This document shows positions 26,443 to 36,414 of a stretch of DNA of 64,000 nt, in pieces. The DNA comes from Luteimonas deserti (GTDB lineage Bacteria; Pseudomonadota; Gammaproteobacteria; Xanthomonadales; Xanthomonadaceae). Each line of letters opens with the position of its first letter. Positions within the stretch are counted from its first letter, which is position 1. The position numbers were made by a program, and so were the translations under genes. The notes below the pieces were generated by a model. It was given only the letters and a program-made list of their open reading frames with translations, ran no database searches and was not told the origin of the DNA. The stretch spans positions 248,001-312,000 of the forward strand of contig NZ_JACCJZ010000020.1 of NCBI RefSeq assembly GCF_013425765.1, read 5' to 3'.

Positions 26443-27813
26443 ATGTCCGCAGCCAATCCCAAGGTCGGTTTCGTCAGTCTCGGCTGCCCGAAAGCCCTCG
26501 TCGATTCCGAACGCATCCTCACCCAGTTGCGGGTCGAGGGCTACGACATCGTGCCCAGCTACGACGATGCCGATGTCGTCGTCGTCAACACCTGCGGCTT
26601 CATCGACTCGGCGGTGACCGAATCGCTGGATGCGATCGGCGAGGCCATCGCCGAGAACGGCAAGGTGATCGTCACCGGGTGCCTGGGCAAGCGCGAAGAG
26701 GTGATCCGCGAGGCGCATCCGGGCGTGCTGTCGATCAGCGGGCCGCAGGATTACGGCTCGGTGATGCGCGCGGTCCACACGGCCGCGCCACAGGTGCACA
26801 ACCCCTTCGTCGATCTGGTGCCGCGGCGCGCGGCGGCGGACGACATCGGCATCAAGCTCACGCCCAAGCATTACGCGTATCTCAAGATCTCCGAAGGCTG
26901 CAACCACCGCTGCAGCTTCTGCATCATTCCGTCGATGCGCGGCGATCTGGTCTCGCGCCCGGTCGACGACGTGCTGCGCGAAGCCGAGAAGCTCGTGCGC
27001 GGCGGCGTGCGCGAACTGCTGGTGATCTCGCAGGACACCTCGGCCTACGGCGTCGACGTGCGCTACGCCGAGCGCACCTGGCGCGAGCGCCAGTACACCA
27101 CGCGCATGAAGGCGCTGTGCGAGGGCCTGTCGGAACTCGGCGCGTGGACGCGCCTGCATTACGTGTATCCGTATCCGCACGTCGACGACATCATCCCGCT
27201 GATGACCGAGCGCCACGCCGACGGCATGCCGAAGCTGCTGCCGTATCTCGACGTGCCGCTGCAGCACGCCAGCCCGCGCATTCTCAAGCTGATGAAGCGG
27301 CCCGGCGCGATCGACAAGACCCGCGAGCGCATCGCGCGCTGGCGCGAGATCTGCCCGGAACTGACGATCCGCAGCACCTTCATCGTCGGTTTCCCCGGCG
27401 AGACCGAGGACGATTTCCAGCAACTGCTCGACTTCCTCGACGAGGCGCAGCTCGACCGCGTCGGCGCGTTCGCCTACTCGCCGGTCACTGGCGCGACGGC
27501 CAATGCGTTGCCCGATGCCGTGCCCGACGAGGTGAAGCAGGCGCGTCTCGCGCGCTTCATGGAGAAGCAGGCCGAGATTTCCACCGCGCGGCTCGAAGCC
27601 AAGGTCGGCAGCGTGCAGACCTGCCTGGTGGACGTGGTCGACGGCGAACTGGCGATCGCCCGCACGATGGGCGACGCGCCCGAGATCGACGGCGTGGTGC
27701 AGATCCAGGACGGCCGCGACGCCGGCCTGCAGCCGGGTGATTTCGTCGATGTCGCGATCATGGGCAGCGACGAGCACGACCTCTACGGCGAGGTCGACGA
27801 GGTGCTGGGATGA
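26443..27813 (+). CDS. rimO: Ribosomal protein uS12 methylthiotransferase RimO
   Basis: 456 residues. A radical SAM enzyme that methylthiolates the beta-carbon of an Asp in ribosomal protein uS12. The N-terminal MTTase domain has cluster ligands C15, C51 and C80; the radical SAM motif is C153-x3-C157-x2-C160 ([10 protein letters not shown]); a C-terminal TRAM domain (about 385-456) binds substrate. [23 protein letters not shown] fixes the ATG at 26443. The stop overlaps the next gene by ATGA. Confidence 0.96.
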   Translation: MSAANPKVGFVSLGCPKALVDSERILTQLRVEGYDIVPSYDDADVVVVNTCGFIDSAVTESLDAIGEAIAENGKVIVTGCLGKREEVIREAHPGVLSISGPQDYGSVMRAVHTAAPQVHNPFVDLVPRRAAADDIGIKLTPKHYAYLKISEGCNHRCSFCIIPSMRGDLVSRPVDDVLREAEKLVRGGVRELLVISQDTSAYGVDVRYAERTWRERQYTTRMKALCEGLSELGAWTRLHYVYPYPHVDDIIPLMTERHADGMPKLLPYLDVPLQHASPRILKLMKRPGAIDKTRERIARWREICPELTIRSTFIVGFPGETEDDFQQLLDFLDEAQLDRVGAFAYSPVTGATANALPDAVPDEVKQARLARFMEKQAEISTARLEAKVGSVQTCLVDVVDGELAIARTMGDAPEIDGVVQIQDGRDAGLQPGDFVDVAIMGSDEHDLYGEVDEVLG

Positions 27814-28208
27814 GCCGCCGCGCGGTCCTGGTCCTGTCCGCGCTTGTCCTCGCGCTGGGCGCCGGTGCCGCGCAGGCCGACGCTCTCAGCGGGACCTATC
27901 GTCCGGCGGGCGACACGGGTTCCCTGCCGGCCGGCGCGCAGCTCACCGTGCGCGCCGACGGCCGCGGCTGGCTGGCGATGTTCCAGGGCGAGGGGCTGGC
28001 GTTGCTGCCGCTCGCCGGGTTCGAACAGGCCGGCCTGTTTCCGGGCGTGCCGGCGGCTGCCGGCCTGCAATGCGCATCGTCGGCGGCGTTTCTCCTGTGC
28101 CGGGTGGCGCCGGGCACCGAGCTGCCGGACAAGGGCTTCACCTCGAGAACCGGCTGGTTCATGGCCTTCTCGGACCGGCAGATCTTCGATATGGAACGGG
28201 TCGACTGA
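27810..28208 (+). CDS. Small secreted protein of unknown function
   Basis: 132 residues, not recognised. A clear signal peptide ([19 protein letters not shown], cleavage near residue 23) precedes a compact domain starting [17 protein letters not shown], then a WLAMFQG strand and a C-terminal [17 protein letters not shown]. Two cysteines (LQC and LLC, about 10 residues apart) could pair. It is translationally coupled to rimO (ATGA overlap), which is odd for a periplasmic product downstream of a cytosolic enzyme. Codon use matches the neighbours, so it looks like a genuine lineage-restricted gene. Confidence 0.75.
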   Translation: MSRRAVLVLSALVLALGAGAAQADALSGTYRPAGDTGSLPAGAQLTVRADGRGWLAMFQGEGLALLPLAGFEQAGLFPGVPAAAGLQCASSAAFLLCRVAPGTELPDKGFTSRTGWFMAFSDRQIFDMERVD

Positions 28209-28320
28209 TACTTCTGCGTGGCGCGCGGCGGCACATCGTGATGCGACTCCGGATTGCGATGCCGCGGTGCCTGACCTCGGATGTGCCCATGCGCCTCGAG
28301 TAGCCGCAGCGCGTGCCGAG

Positions 28321-28932
28321 TCAGCGGGAGGCAGCCTCTTCGCTCCGGGCGTCCGCATCGACGGCATCGAGATAGGTCCAGACCGCCGCTTCGATCGCAT
28401 CGAGCGCGGCGATCGCACCGGGCAGCCGTTCTCGGCCGCCGTCACCGCCGTCGTCGCGCATGCGGCCGGAGGCGTTGTAGTCAACGAGGGATTGCCACGC
28501 CGGCAGGCGCGTGTCGACGGTCTCCAACAGCGCCCGCAGCGCCACATCCGACCGGGTGTCGCCCGGCAGCGCCAGCGTGTCCCCGGCCCGTGCAATGAAG
28601 TCGGGGCCGAAGTGGTGGGTGTCGCTGCGCGCCCGCCAGAACGCGCCCAGCCGGAACCGTTCGTCGTCCGCGGCACGCGGGCTGCGCGGCGGCGGACCCC
28701 GTTCGATCGGAAACCCGCGGAGACGCTGCGCGATGGCCGCATGGGCCTGTGCCTTCGGCGCCGATGCTTCGGCGGTGTGCAGCGAGCGTTCTGCGGAACG
28801 GGATGCGGACATGGCGGCGCCATCAGGCGCGCGGTCTTTGGCACAGGCCGACACACCGGCCAGCGCCAGCGCCGCGAGCACGACGCGGAGGCCGCACGGC
28901 CAGCGCCGCGCCCCGTGCGCGCAGGCGTTCAC
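28321..28932 (-). CDS. Hypothetical lipoprotein downstream of greB
   Basis: 203 residues. The N-terminus is a lipoprotein signal with a basic patch, a hydrophobic run ([10 protein letters not shown]) and lipobox V27-S-A-C30. The mature part is charged and helical, with [35 protein letters not shown] and a final helix [14 protein letters not shown]. The YN...DD spacing recalls DUF3829/YiiG-type lipoproteins, but the match is weak. The GTG at 28932 overlaps the greB TGA (GTGA), so it is the last gene of the operon beginning with the HerA-like ATPase. Function unknown. Confidence 0.7.
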   Translation of the reverse strand: MNACAHGARRWPCGLRVVLAALALAGVSACAKDRAPDGAAMSASRSAERSLHTAEASAPKAQAHAAIAQRLRGFPIERGPPPRSPRAADDERFRLGAFWRARSDTHHFGPDFIARAGDTLALPGDTRSDVALRALLETVDTRLPAWQSLVDYNASGRMRDDGGDGGRERLPGAIAALDAIEAAVWTYLDAVDADARSEEAASR

Positions 28933-29432
28933 CCCCCGTAGTCCACCGCCAACACCGCGAACACCCGCGGGCCACCGGGCAGTTCGACCGCGAACTCGTC
29001 GTCGACGCGCTTCTTCAGCAGCGCGCGGGCCAACGGCGAATCGATGCTGATCCAGCCGAGCCGTGCATCGGTCTCGTCCGGACCGACGATGCGGTAGCGG
29101 CTGCATTCCCCGCTGTCGACGTCTTCCAGCTCCACGTGCGCGCCGAAGAACACCGCGTCCGGATCGGACGGTGCGGTGTCGACCACGCGCAGCGCCTCCA
29201 GCCGCTTGCTCAGATACCGCACGCGGCGGTCGATCTCGCCCAGCTGTTTCTTGCGGTAGGTGTATTCGGCGTTCTCCGAGCGGTCGCCCTCGGCGGCGGC
29301 CGCCGAAAGCGCGCGCACGACGTCGGGCCGGCGCACGTGCCACAGATCGTCGAGTTCGGCCTTCAGCCGCGCATGCCCGTCGGGCGTGATGAGCGCCGTG
29401 CTTTTCTCGGCAGGCGGTCGCCAGCGCGACAT
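28929..29432 (-). CDS. greB: Transcription elongation factor GreB
   Basis: 167 residues. It rescues backtracked RNA polymerase by stimulating transcript cleavage. The N-terminal coiled coil (about 10-80) has the acidic tip GDRSENAEY with D50 and E53, which hold the catalytic Mg in the polymerase channel. The C-terminal FKBP-like domain follows ([27 protein letters not shown]). Length and the extended basic start ([11 protein letters not shown]) favour GreB over GreA. ATG at 29432 overlaps the upstream gene stop (TGATG). Confidence 0.93.
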   Translation of the reverse strand: MSRWRPPAEKSTALITPDGHARLKAELDDLWHVRRPDVVRALSAAAAEGDRSENAEYTYRKKQLGEIDRRVRYLSKRLEALRVVDTAPSDPDAVFFGAHVELEDVDSGECSRYRIVGPDETDARLGWISIDSPLARALLKKRVDDEFAVELPGGPRVFAVLAVDYGG

Positions 29433-29938
29433 CAGTCGCCTCCCGTGACTTCAAGGCGGGTCAGCACCATGCCGGCATCGCGTTCGTCGGCGGACTGGCA
29501 GCGCCCGCCGTCCTGGTGCAATGCATGGGCGTCCCCGTGGATACGGAACCCGTAGCGATGGTCGTCGTTCGCGGATGACGCGTCTGGACCAACGAGAATC
29601 AGGCAACTCCCTGCAATCTCGTCGATCCACCAGTGTCCGCGGATCGTGCGCAGTCGTTCGGTACCGTCATCGCATTCCAGTGAAATGACGTACTGACGGT
29701 CACGTTCGATCAGAAGATCAGCGGCCTGGAACTCGCAGCTGCGTTCGCGACGCGATTCGTCACGCACATGGCCGGTGTAACGACCTTCGAGCAGGTGCTG
29801 TCGCGCCGCAGGCCATTCGACAACGTAATGCTGAGCGCGGACCGGAGCGGCCAGTGGCGCCAGTGCGATCGCGATCGCCAGCACGAACGCATCGCGCAGC
29901 CGGACGCGTCTGGCGAAATGCGGGGACGCTCGAGTCAC
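29432..29938 (-). CDS. Secreted protein of unknown function between the HerA-like gene and greB
   Basis: 168 residues, not recognised. A signal peptide ([18 protein letters not shown], then Q) precedes a domain with [13 protein letters not shown], an [21 protein letters not shown] strand pair, [17 protein letters not shown] and a C-terminal [10 protein letters not shown]. At least four cysteines are in the mature part, suggesting disulfides in the periplasm. The GTG start at 29938 overlaps the HerA-like stop (GTGA) and its stop overlaps greB, so it is locked into the operon. No function can be assigned. Confidence 0.72.
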   Translation of the reverse strand: MTRASPHFARRVRLRDAFVLAIAIALAPLAAPVRAQHYVVEWPAARQHLLEGRYTGHVRDESRRERSCEFQAADLLIERDRQYVISLECDDGTERLRTIRGHWWIDEIAGSCLILVGPDASSANDDHRYGFRIHGDAHALHQDGGRCQSADERDAGMVLTRLEVTGGD

Positions 29939-31431
29939 TTGAGCCGGATCCCGCCGAGGATGTTGCGGACGATCCGGTTGGTCACCGTGCGCACCGCCTG
30001 CTTGCCGGCGGCCTGCACCGCGCCCTGGCGCCGGTTGGTGCCGAACAGGAACTCGTTGACCATGCGGCCGATGCCGCCTTCGTTTGATGCCGCCTGCGTG
30101 CCCGCGCTTCGGCCCTTCGCAGGGGGTGCGTCGACGGCGCCGGCCTCCGCGCGCTGCGCCAGCCGTTCGGCCGCCGATTCGCGGTTGATCGCGGTGTCGT
30201 ACGTCGCGCCCACCGGACTGCCGGCGCGCACCGTCGCGCGTTCGGCATCGCTGATCGCGCCCATGCGGCACCGCGGCGGCGCGATCAGCACGCGCTCGAC
30301 CGGCATCGGCACGCCCTTGTCCTGCAGCATCGAGACCAGCGCTTCGCCGGTGCCCAGCGTGGCGATCGTGGCGGCGACATCGAGCGCGGGATTGGCGACG
30401 AAGGTCTGCGCGGCGGTGCGCACGGCTTTCTGGTCGCGCGGCGTGTAGGCGCGCAGGGCGTGCTGCACGCGGTTGCCGAGCTGGCCGAGTACGGCGTCGG
30501 GCACGTCGTCGGGGAACTGCGAGCAGAAGTACACGCCCACGCCCTTGGAGCGCACCAGCCGCACCACCTGTTCGATGCGCTGCTGCAGCGCCGCCGGTGC
30601 GTCGCCGAACAGCAGGTGCGCCTCGTCGAACACGAACACCAGCTTGGGCCGGTCGAGATCGCCGACCTCGGGCAGGGTTTCGTAGAACTGCGACAGCAGC
30701 CACAGCAGGAAGGTCGCGTACAGCCGCGGTTTGAGCACCAGCCGGTCGGCAGCGAGGATGCCGATCACGCCGCGTCCATCGGTACGGGTGCGCATCAGAT
30801 CGGCCAGCTCCAGCGCCGGTTCGCCGAAGAATTGCGTGCCGCCGTCCTGGTCCAGGCGCAGCAGCGCGCGCTGGATCGCGGCGATCGACGGCGCGCTGAC
30901 CAGGCCGTATTCGGTGGAGACGGTCTTGCGCTCCTCGGCAACGAGGCCCAGCAGCGCGCGCAGGTCGTCGAGGTCGAGCAGCAGCAGGCCGCGGTCGTCG
31001 GCGAGCTTGAACACGATGTCGAGCACGCCGGCCTGGGTGTCATTGAGTTCGAGGATGCGCGCCAGCAGCGTCGGGCCCATCTCGCTGACCGTCGTGCGCA
31101 CCGGATGGCCGGAGACGCCGAACAGGTCCCAGAACACGACCGGGCTGGCTTCGGGCGCATAACCGTCGATGCCGATCTCCGCGGCGCGCTGCAGCACGCG
31201 TTCGGAGGCCTCGCCGGGCACTGCGAGGCCGGCCACGTCGCCTTTCACGTCGGCCATGAACACCGGCACGCCGATCCGCGAAAAGCCCTCGGCCAGCGTC
31301 ATCAGCGTGACCGTTTTGCCGGTGCCGGTGGCGCCGGCCACCAGGCCGTGGCGGTTGGCCAGGGCGGGGAGCAGGTGCACCGGCGCGCCGTCCGCGCGGG
31401 TGACGGCCTTGCCGACGAGGATCGGATCCAT
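29935..31431 (-). CDS. HerA-like P-loop ATPase (DUF853 family)
   Basis: 498 residues. A cytosolic FtsK/HerA-type ATPase of the DUF853 family. Walker A is GATGTGKT (33-40); Walker B is LVFVFDEAHLLF with D269 and E270. The first residues MDPILVGKAVTRADGAPVHLLP and an Ala/Gly-rich, Arg-containing tail (about 440-498) are typical. Archaeal HerA moves along DNA ends with NurA; the bacterial family role is unsettled and no nuclease lies nearby. It is first in an overlapping four-gene minus-strand operon and lies 118 bases from the divergent transglycosylase gene. Confidence 0.88.
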   Translation of the reverse strand: MDPILVGKAVTRADGAPVHLLPALANRHGLVAGATGTGKTVTLMTLAEGFSRIGVPVFMADVKGDVAGLAVPGEASERVLQRAAEIGIDGYAPEASPVVFWDLFGVSGHPVRTTVSEMGPTLLARILELNDTQAGVLDIVFKLADDRGLLLLDLDDLRALLGLVAEERKTVSTEYGLVSAPSIAAIQRALLRLDQDGGTQFFGEPALELADLMRTRTDGRGVIGILAADRLVLKPRLYATFLLWLLSQFYETLPEVGDLDRPKLVFVFDEAHLLFGDAPAALQQRIEQVVRLVRSKGVGVYFCSQFPDDVPDAVLGQLGNRVQHALRAYTPRDQKAVRTAAQTFVANPALDVAATIATLGTGEALVSMLQDKGVPMPVERVLIAPPRCRMGAISDAERATVRAGSPVGATYDTAINRESAAERLAQRAEAGAVDAPPAKGRSAGTQAASNEGGIGRMVNEFLFGTNRRQGAVQAAGKQAVRTVTNRIVRNILGGIRLK

Positions 31432-31549
31432 GCGCGGTGTCCGGAAATGACGAGCCGTCGATTCTAGCGAGTGCGCCCGCGCCCGCGCCTTGCCCCGCTT
31501 CGACGGCGGGGGCTACCCTGCGTGCCCGTTTCGCTGGACACACCTGCCG

Positions 31550-33103
31550 ATGCCCGTTTCCGTTTCCCTGATCGCCCGGCTCGGCGCGTCCGCGCTCGTG
31601 CTGGCGCTGGCCGGTCATTCCGGCACCGCGGACGCCCAGTCGCGACGCGAGCGCGATGCCGCGGAGGCGCTGAACGAGCGCATGGTCGAGGCCGAGGCGC
31701 GCTATCGTCAGGCGCTGGTGCGCATCGCCAACGACGATCCGGCGGGACTCGACGCGAGCAATGCCGCGCTCGAGGACATGGAGGACGTGATTCTGGCCTG
31801 CGAGCGCCAGCGCGGCTGCAGCGTGTCCCAGCTGTTGACCACCTACAAGCGTCTGCTCAAGGCCGATGCCGACGCCCAGGCCGGGCAGGGCCCCGATGCC
31901 GGCGACCCCCTCGTCGTCGAGGAGGGCGGCCTGCCGACGGCCGACGTGCCGGCAGCGGCCAGCGCCGCGGCGCTGCTCAGCGAGGACGAGCGCTTCAAGC
32001 GCATGGTCGAACTCAATCCGGCCGTGCAGGCCTCGATCCGCCGCTGGCTCACCGACATGCGCGTGTCGCTGATCACCAGCCACGAGAACTACCAGTACAT
32101 GCGCCACCTGATGTCGCCGGCGTTCAAGCGCAGCGGGCTGCCCGAGGCGCTGTTGTTCGGCATCCTGGCCAAGGAATCCAACGGGCGCGTGCATGCACGC
32201 TCGCGCGCGGGCGCCGCCGGGCCGCTGCAGTTCATGCCGGCCACCGGCCGCCGCTTCGGCCTCGGCCCCGATGGAAGCGGATTCGACACGCGCTACGACC
32301 CACGCCTGTCCGCCGACGCCGCCGCGGTGTATCTCAACGAGCGCTTCGCGCAGCACGGCAACGAGATCGAGTACTGGCTCGCCGGCTACAACGGCGGCGA
32401 GGGCCGGGCGCTGCGCATCTTCCGCGAAGCCAACGGGCGCCGCTTCTGGGATCCCGATGTCTACAACCAGTTTCCGGCCGAAACCAAGGACTACGTGCCG
32501 ATGGTGATCGCCGCGGCATGGCTGTACCTGCATCCCGAGGAATACGGTCTGACCTTTCCCCGTATCGATGCCCGCCCGGCCACGTTCACCCTCGAGCGCC
32601 CGGCATCGATCTACGCGCTGACGATCTGCCTCGGCAACGGCAATACCCGCGACGGCTACATGCGCGCGCTGCGCAACCTCAATCCCAGTTACGAGGCCGA
32701 GGACCTGATCCCGGCGGGGACCACGCTCAACGGAACGGTCCGCATGGCCGGGCTCTACCGGCAGTGGTGCGCCCGCGGTGCACGTGCGGATCTCGCGGCG
32801 CAGCTGGTCAACAGCGATCCGCGTGCGGCGATCGTGCGCACCGGTGCGATCGAGGTCCTGCCCGCCACCGGCGATGTGCCGCCGGCGGCATTGCCGCCCG
32901 CGCCCGCCGCGCCCCGACCGCCACAGGCGGCGACGCCTGCGCAGGTCCGGACGCATCGCGTCGCCCGGGGCGACACGCTCGGTGCCATCGCCCAGCGTTA
33001 CGGCTGCGACCTCGCCACGCTGGCGCGCGCCAACCAGCTGCGCGCGCCCGCATATGCGTTGCGACAGGGCCAATCGGTCCGGCTCGAGGGCTGCACGCGC
33101 TGA
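31550..33103 (+). CDS. MltD-like membrane-associated lytic transglycosylase with LysM
   Basis: 517 residues. A signal peptide (about 1-29, ADA|Q) leads to an unusual 140-residue N-terminal region (RERDAAEALNERMVEAEARYRQ, coiled-coil-like), then an SLT domain whose catalytic glutamate is E209 (LAKESNGR), with GAAGPLQFMPATGRRFGL after it. One LysM repeat (about 465-512, HRVARGDTLGAIAQRYG) binds peptidoglycan; E. coli MltD has two. It cleaves glycan strands to 1,6-anhydroMurNAc products in the periplasm. It is followed by a 7-bp stem-loop without T-run and is convergent with psd. Confidence 0.9.
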   Translation: MPVSVSLIARLGASALVLALAGHSGTADAQSRRERDAAEALNERMVEAEARYRQALVRIANDDPAGLDASNAALEDMEDVILACERQRGCSVSQLLTTYKRLLKADADAQAGQGPDAGDPLVVEEGGLPTADVPAAASAAALLSEDERFKRMVELNPAVQASIRRWLTDMRVSLITSHENYQYMRHLMSPAFKRSGLPEALLFGILAKESNGRVHARSRAGAAGPLQFMPATGRRFGLGPDGSGFDTRYDPRLSADAAAVYLNERFAQHGNEIEYWLAGYNGGEGRALRIFREANGRRFWDPDVYNQFPAETKDYVPMVIAAAWLYLHPEEYGLTFPRIDARPATFTLERPASIYALTICLGNGNTRDGYMRALRNLNPSYEAEDLIPAGTTLNGTVRMAGLYRQWCARGARADLAAQLVNSDPRAAIVRTGAIEVLPATGDVPPAALPPAPAAPRPPQAATPAQVRTHRVARGDTLGAIAQRYGCDLATLARANQLRAPAYALRQGQSVRLEGCTR

Positions 33104-33114
33104 CGGGCGTCAGC

Positions 33115-33132
33115 GCGTCCCCTGCGGGACGC
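33115..33132 (+). other. Stem-loop after the transglycosylase gene
   Basis: GCGTCCC and GGGACGC (33115-33121, 33126-33132) form a perfect 7-bp stem with a CTGC tetraloop 11 bases after the stop. There is no T-run, so it is at best a weak or factor-assisted terminator. The rest of the 268-base gap to psd holds nothing recognised. Confidence 0.4.
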
Positions 33133-33371
33133 ATCGGGCACTGCGCGGCGCACTGTGCCGACACGCGGCGGCGTCGCCGTCGCCCGGGGCCGTCTGGACG
33201 GCCGCGTACGGCTACAACCCGCGGCTCGTGCTCCGGGCATGAAGGCCACGACCGCCCGGCAGGGCGGATGCGGACCGGCGTGTGGCCTCGCGCCGGTGCC
33301 CGGACATCCGATTCGCGTCTCTGCACCCGGCGCCGGCCCACGCCACGCGCAGCCGGATCCGTGTCCCGGAC

Positions 33372-34220
33372 TCAGGGGGCCGGTCGACGGGCCAGCGCCT
33401 GGCCCAGCCGGACCGGGCACTCGGGCCCGAGACCCGGCACCAGCTCGGCGGCGCCGCGCGGCAGCAGCACGACCACCGTCGAGCCGTAGTTGAACCGGGC
33501 CATTTCCTCGAACCGCTGCAGCGTGATCCCCCGGCCGCGCCAGTCCTTGCGCTGCACCCGATCGCCATAGGCGGGAATCTCCTCGCCGCTCCAGACCGTC
33601 TCCACCCCCGAGACCAGCAACGCGCCGACCATCACCTGGACCATCGGCCCGAAGTCGGTATCGAAATGGCACACCAGGCGCTCGTTGCGGGCGAACAGCC
33701 GGGGCACCTTCGCCACCGCTGCCGTGCCGACGCTGAAGAGACGTCCGGGCACGTGCACGGTCTCGCGCAGGGTGCCCGTCCACGGCATGTGCACCCGGTG
33801 GTAATCGCGCGGCGACAGGTAGACGGTGGCGTAGCTGCCGTCGAGGAAAGGCGCCGCGTCGGCTTCGTCGCCCAGCAACTCGGCCACGGTGAACGATTGC
33901 CCCTTGGCCTGGAAGATGCGGCCCGCCTCGATGCGTCCGCACTGGCTGATGTGGCCGTCGGCCGGCATCAGCAAGGCGCGCGGGTCCGGGTCCGGCACGC
34001 GCGCACCCGGGCGCAGGGCGCGGGTGAAGAAGGCATTGAAGCTGGCATATGACCCCGGGTCCGGATCGGCGGCTTCCGACAGGTCCACGCCGAACCGGCG
34101 CACGACCGTGTCGATCAGCCAGCGCCGGGTGCCGGGCGCCCGGGAATACGCGAGACGCCGCGCCAGGGACGACAGCAGGCGATGCGGCAGTACATAGGTG
34201 AGGGCGGTGACGAGGCTCAT
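33372..34220 (-). CDS. psd: Phosphatidylserine decarboxylase proenzyme
   Basis: 282 residues. It makes phosphatidylethanolamine from phosphatidylserine at the inner membrane face. The proenzyme self-cleaves at the G-S bond of [10 protein letters not shown] (G246/S247), giving a beta chain and a short alpha chain with an N-terminal pyruvoyl group. The conserved PADG (near 120) and [11 protein letters not shown] segments are present. The ATG at 34220 overlaps the SCO1-like stop (ATGA), so translation is coupled to that gene. It reads toward the convergent transglycosylase gene. Confidence 0.96.
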   Translation of the reverse strand: MSLVTALTYVLPHRLLSSLARRLAYSRAPGTRRWLIDTVVRRFGVDLSEAADPDPGSYASFNAFFTRALRPGARVPDPDPRALLMPADGHISQCGRIEAGRIFQAKGQSFTVAELLGDEADAAPFLDGSYATVYLSPRDYHRVHMPWTGTLRETVHVPGRLFSVGTAAVAKVPRLFARNERLVCHFDTDFGPMVQVMVGALLVSGVETVWSGEEIPAYGDRVQRKDWRGRGITLQRFEEMARFNYGSTVVVLLPRGAAELVPGLGPECPVRLGQALARRPAP

Positions 34221-34882
34221 GGGCGGGTCTCCGCTGTCAGGCGCGACAGGTCGGCGGCGATCGCATCGGGCCGCGGCGTCTCGGCGTTGAGCACGCTGCC
34301 CGAGACCACGCCGGCCACGCGGCCCTGTGGGTCGAGCACCGCCAGCGAGGCGCTGTGATCGATGGTGTAGGCGCCGTCGGGCGCATCGGCCTCCAGCGGT
34401 ACCTTGGCGAACACCATCGACAGCGACCGCGCGAATGCTTCGAGCGTCGGCACGTCCGCGGTCGCGGCGAGCGTGTCGCGGTGGAAGGCGTGTGCGTAAT
34501 CGCCGAGCCGGTCCGGTGTGTCGCGCTCCGGATCGACCGACACGAACAGCACCCGCGGCCGCGTGGCCTCGGGCAGGGTCTCCCACTGCCGTTGGGCCTG
34601 GGCGAGGTGGGTGAGGGTCATCGGGCAGACGTCCGGGCAGTGCGTGAAGCCGATGAACACCAGGGTCCAGTGTCCGGCCAGCTCGCCGGGCAACAGCTGG
34701 GTGCCGTCCGACTGCTGCAGGGCGAAACCGGGAATCGGACGCGGCTGCGGATACAGCTGCACCACCTCGAGGCCGCTCGGTGCCGTGACCGGCGCACCGA
34801 CGAAGACGCGCTGCGCGGCGAGCAGGCCGACGCCGCCTGCCAGTGCGATGCAGAGGATGACGAGCGTGGTGCGGTTGAACAT
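34217..34882 (-). CDS. SCO1/SenC family copper chaperone
   Basis: 221 residues. A single N-terminal membrane anchor (about 6-24) exposes a thioredoxin-like domain to the periplasm. The copper site C82-x3-C86 (THCPDVCP) and the distant H176 (YTIDHSAS) are all present. Such proteins deliver copper to the CuA site of cytochrome c oxidase or act as thiol reductants. [14 protein letters not shown] is the typical second motif. It overlaps psd by four bases, a pairing without an obvious reason, and has a plausible promoter (TATTAT) 20 bases upstream. Confidence 0.92.
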   Translation of the reverse strand: MFNRTTLVILCIALAGGVGLLAAQRVFVGAPVTAPSGLEVVQLYPQPRPIPGFALQQSDGTQLLPGELAGHWTLVFIGFTHCPDVCPMTLTHLAQAQRQWETLPEATRPRVLFVSVDPERDTPDRLGDYAHAFHRDTLAATADVPTLEAFARSLSMVFAKVPLEADAPDGAYTIDHSASLAVLDPQGRVAGVVSGSVLNAETPRPDAIAADLSRLTAETRP

Positions 34883-34908
34883 CGGCGGTTCCGGTGCGGG
34901 TGCCGTGC

Positions 34909-34914
34909 ATAATA
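34909..34914 (-). promoter_or_regulatory. Candidate -10 box of the SCO1-like/psd unit
   Basis: TATTAT on the minus strand (5/6 to consensus), 26 bases before the ATG at 34882; the predicted transcript start is about 20 bases before it. The -35 is weak. Confidence 0.45.
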
Positions 34915-34978
34915 CCCGCGGCGCGCAGCGGCTCCTGAAGCGCCGCCTCCCGCGGGCCGGCCCGGCGGGCCCCTGACC

Positions 34979-34984
34979 TATACT
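34979..34984 (+). promoter_or_regulatory. Candidate -10 box of prmB
   Basis: TATACT, 33 bases before the prmB ATG, in the divergent gap with the SCO1-like gene. The same TATACT box also precedes panD and rimO in this window. Confidence 0.45.
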
Positions 34985-35017
34985 TCACGGCCCTGATTGC
35001 CCGGGCCGCCGTGCGCC

Positions 35018-35989
35018 ATGACCGAAGAACTGCAGACGATCGTCGACCTGATCCGCTACGGCGCCAGCCGCTTCAACGCGGCCGGGCTGACCTTCGGCCA
35101 CAGCTACGACAACGCGCTCGACGAAGCGACCCAGCTCACCCTGCATGCGCTGCACCTGCCGCACGACCTGAGCCCGGTCTACGGGCAATCGCGGGTCACG
35201 CTCGCGGAGAAGGAAGACGTGCTGGGGTTGTTCCTGCGCCGTATCGAGGAGCGCGTCCCGGCGGCCTATCTCACCGGCGAGGCCTGGTTCGCCGGCCTGA
35301 GCTTCAAATCCGACGCGCGCGCGCTGGTGCCGCGCTCGCCGATCGCCGAGCTGATCCTCTCCGGTTTCGAACCCTGGCTGGGCGGCCGCGAGGTGCGCCG
35401 CGCGCTCGACCTGTGCACCGGCTCGGGCTGCATCGCCATCGCGATGGCGCACCACAACCCCGACTGGCACGTCGACGCCGTCGACCTCAGCGACGAGGCC
35501 CTGGCATTGGCCGCCGAGAACGAAGCCCGGCTCGAGGTGCGCAATACGCGATTCCTGAAGTCCGACCTGTTCGCTAGCCTGCAGGGCGAACACTACGACC
35601 TGATCGTCACCAATCCGCCCTACGTCACCAACGACGAGACCGACGCGCTGCCCCAAGAGTATTCCTACGAGCCCGAGATGGGCCTGCGCGCCGGCGACGA
35701 CGGGCTCGACCTGGTGCTGAAGATTCTTCGCGACGCGCCGCTGCACCTCACCGAAGAGGGGTTGCTGATCTGCGAGGTGGGCGAGTCGGAACAGCACCTG
35801 GTCAAGCTGCTGCCGGAACTGCCGCTAATGTGGATCGAGTTCCAGGTCGGCCAGATGGGCATCTTCGTCGTCGAGCGCCATGACCTGGTCACGCACAGCG
35901 CGCGGATCACCCAGCTTGCGGCGGAGCGCGAGCGCGAAGCGTCGGCTGCAACCGCGGCGACGGGACACGCGGGCGCCGGCTTGTTCTGA
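35018..35989 (+). CDS. prmB: 50S ribosomal protein uL3 glutamine methyltransferase
   Basis: 323 residues. A class I SAM methyltransferase that methylates a glutamine of ribosomal protein uL3. The SAM loop is [10 protein letters not shown] (131-140) and the catalytic Q-binding motif is NPPY (199-202). The N-terminal helical domain with [11 protein letters not shown] distinguishes PrmB/Prm[18 protein letters not shown] fits PrmB. The ATG at 35018 gives [19 protein letters not shown] as in homologues. The last 20 or so residues are an Ala-rich tail. In many gammaproteobacteria prmB is followed by aroC, as here, but with a 425-base gap. Confidence 0.95.
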   Translation: MTEELQTIVDLIRYGASRFNAAGLTFGHSYDNALDEATQLTLHALHLPHDLSPVYGQSRVTLAEKEDVLGLFLRRIEERVPAAYLTGEAWFAGLSFKSDARALVPRSPIAELILSGFEPWLGGREVRRALDLCTGSGCIAIAMAHHNPDWHVDAVDLSDEALALAAENEARLEVRNTRFLKSDLFASLQGEHYDLIVTNPPYVTNDETDALPQEYSYEPEMGLRAGDDGLDLVLKILRDAPLHLTEEGLLICEVGESEQHLVKLLPELPLMWIEFQVGQMGIFVVERHDLVTHSARITQLAAEREREASAATAATGHAGAGLF

Positions 35990-36414
35990 GCCGGCCTCGC
36001 CCGGTCGCGTCTCCTGCAAGCGTGCACATGCGTACTTGGAGACCTTCCCCTGCGGCGCACGGGGCAAAGGCTGCGTCGGACGTCGCGGCCGCGGGTCCGC
36101 TGCGTGGTGGCTCTGTCCGGACGCTGCCCGGCGACAGCGCCCGTTGAGGAAGGGGGCTCGCGGCGCCTGTCCGCTGGCGCATCCCCAATCGAGGCGAGCG
36201 TCTCTCGTGGCCCGCTGGTGGCTGATCTCCTCGATCTCCGGAAGCGCCGGTTGAAGACGGGCCCGGCGCGCGGACGTAAGGGAAGAGTCGTGCGGTAAGC
36301 CGGAGGCGCCGAGCGCCGACCCGTCTGCCGGCAAACCCCGCCTCCCACGACGGCCCGCTCGCGTTAAGCTTGCCGGCCCGCGTTCCGTCCTGCGCCGCTC
36401 CGGCGCCCGGTGCC
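35990..36414 (+). other. Gene-free stretch between prmB and aroC
   Basis: 425 bases on the plus-strand path from prmB to aroC. No frame gives a recognisable protein and no terminator with a T-run or tandem repeat is seen. Short GC-rich inverted repeats occur, as expected at this base composition. It may hold the aroC promoter, but no clear -10 stands out. Confidence 0.6.

Noticed and set aside
33372..34988. Apparent 538-residue fusion frame covering psd and the SCO1-like gene
   Set aside because: The upstream part is the wrong frame of the SCO1-like gene, which has its own start, membrane anchor and copper site.
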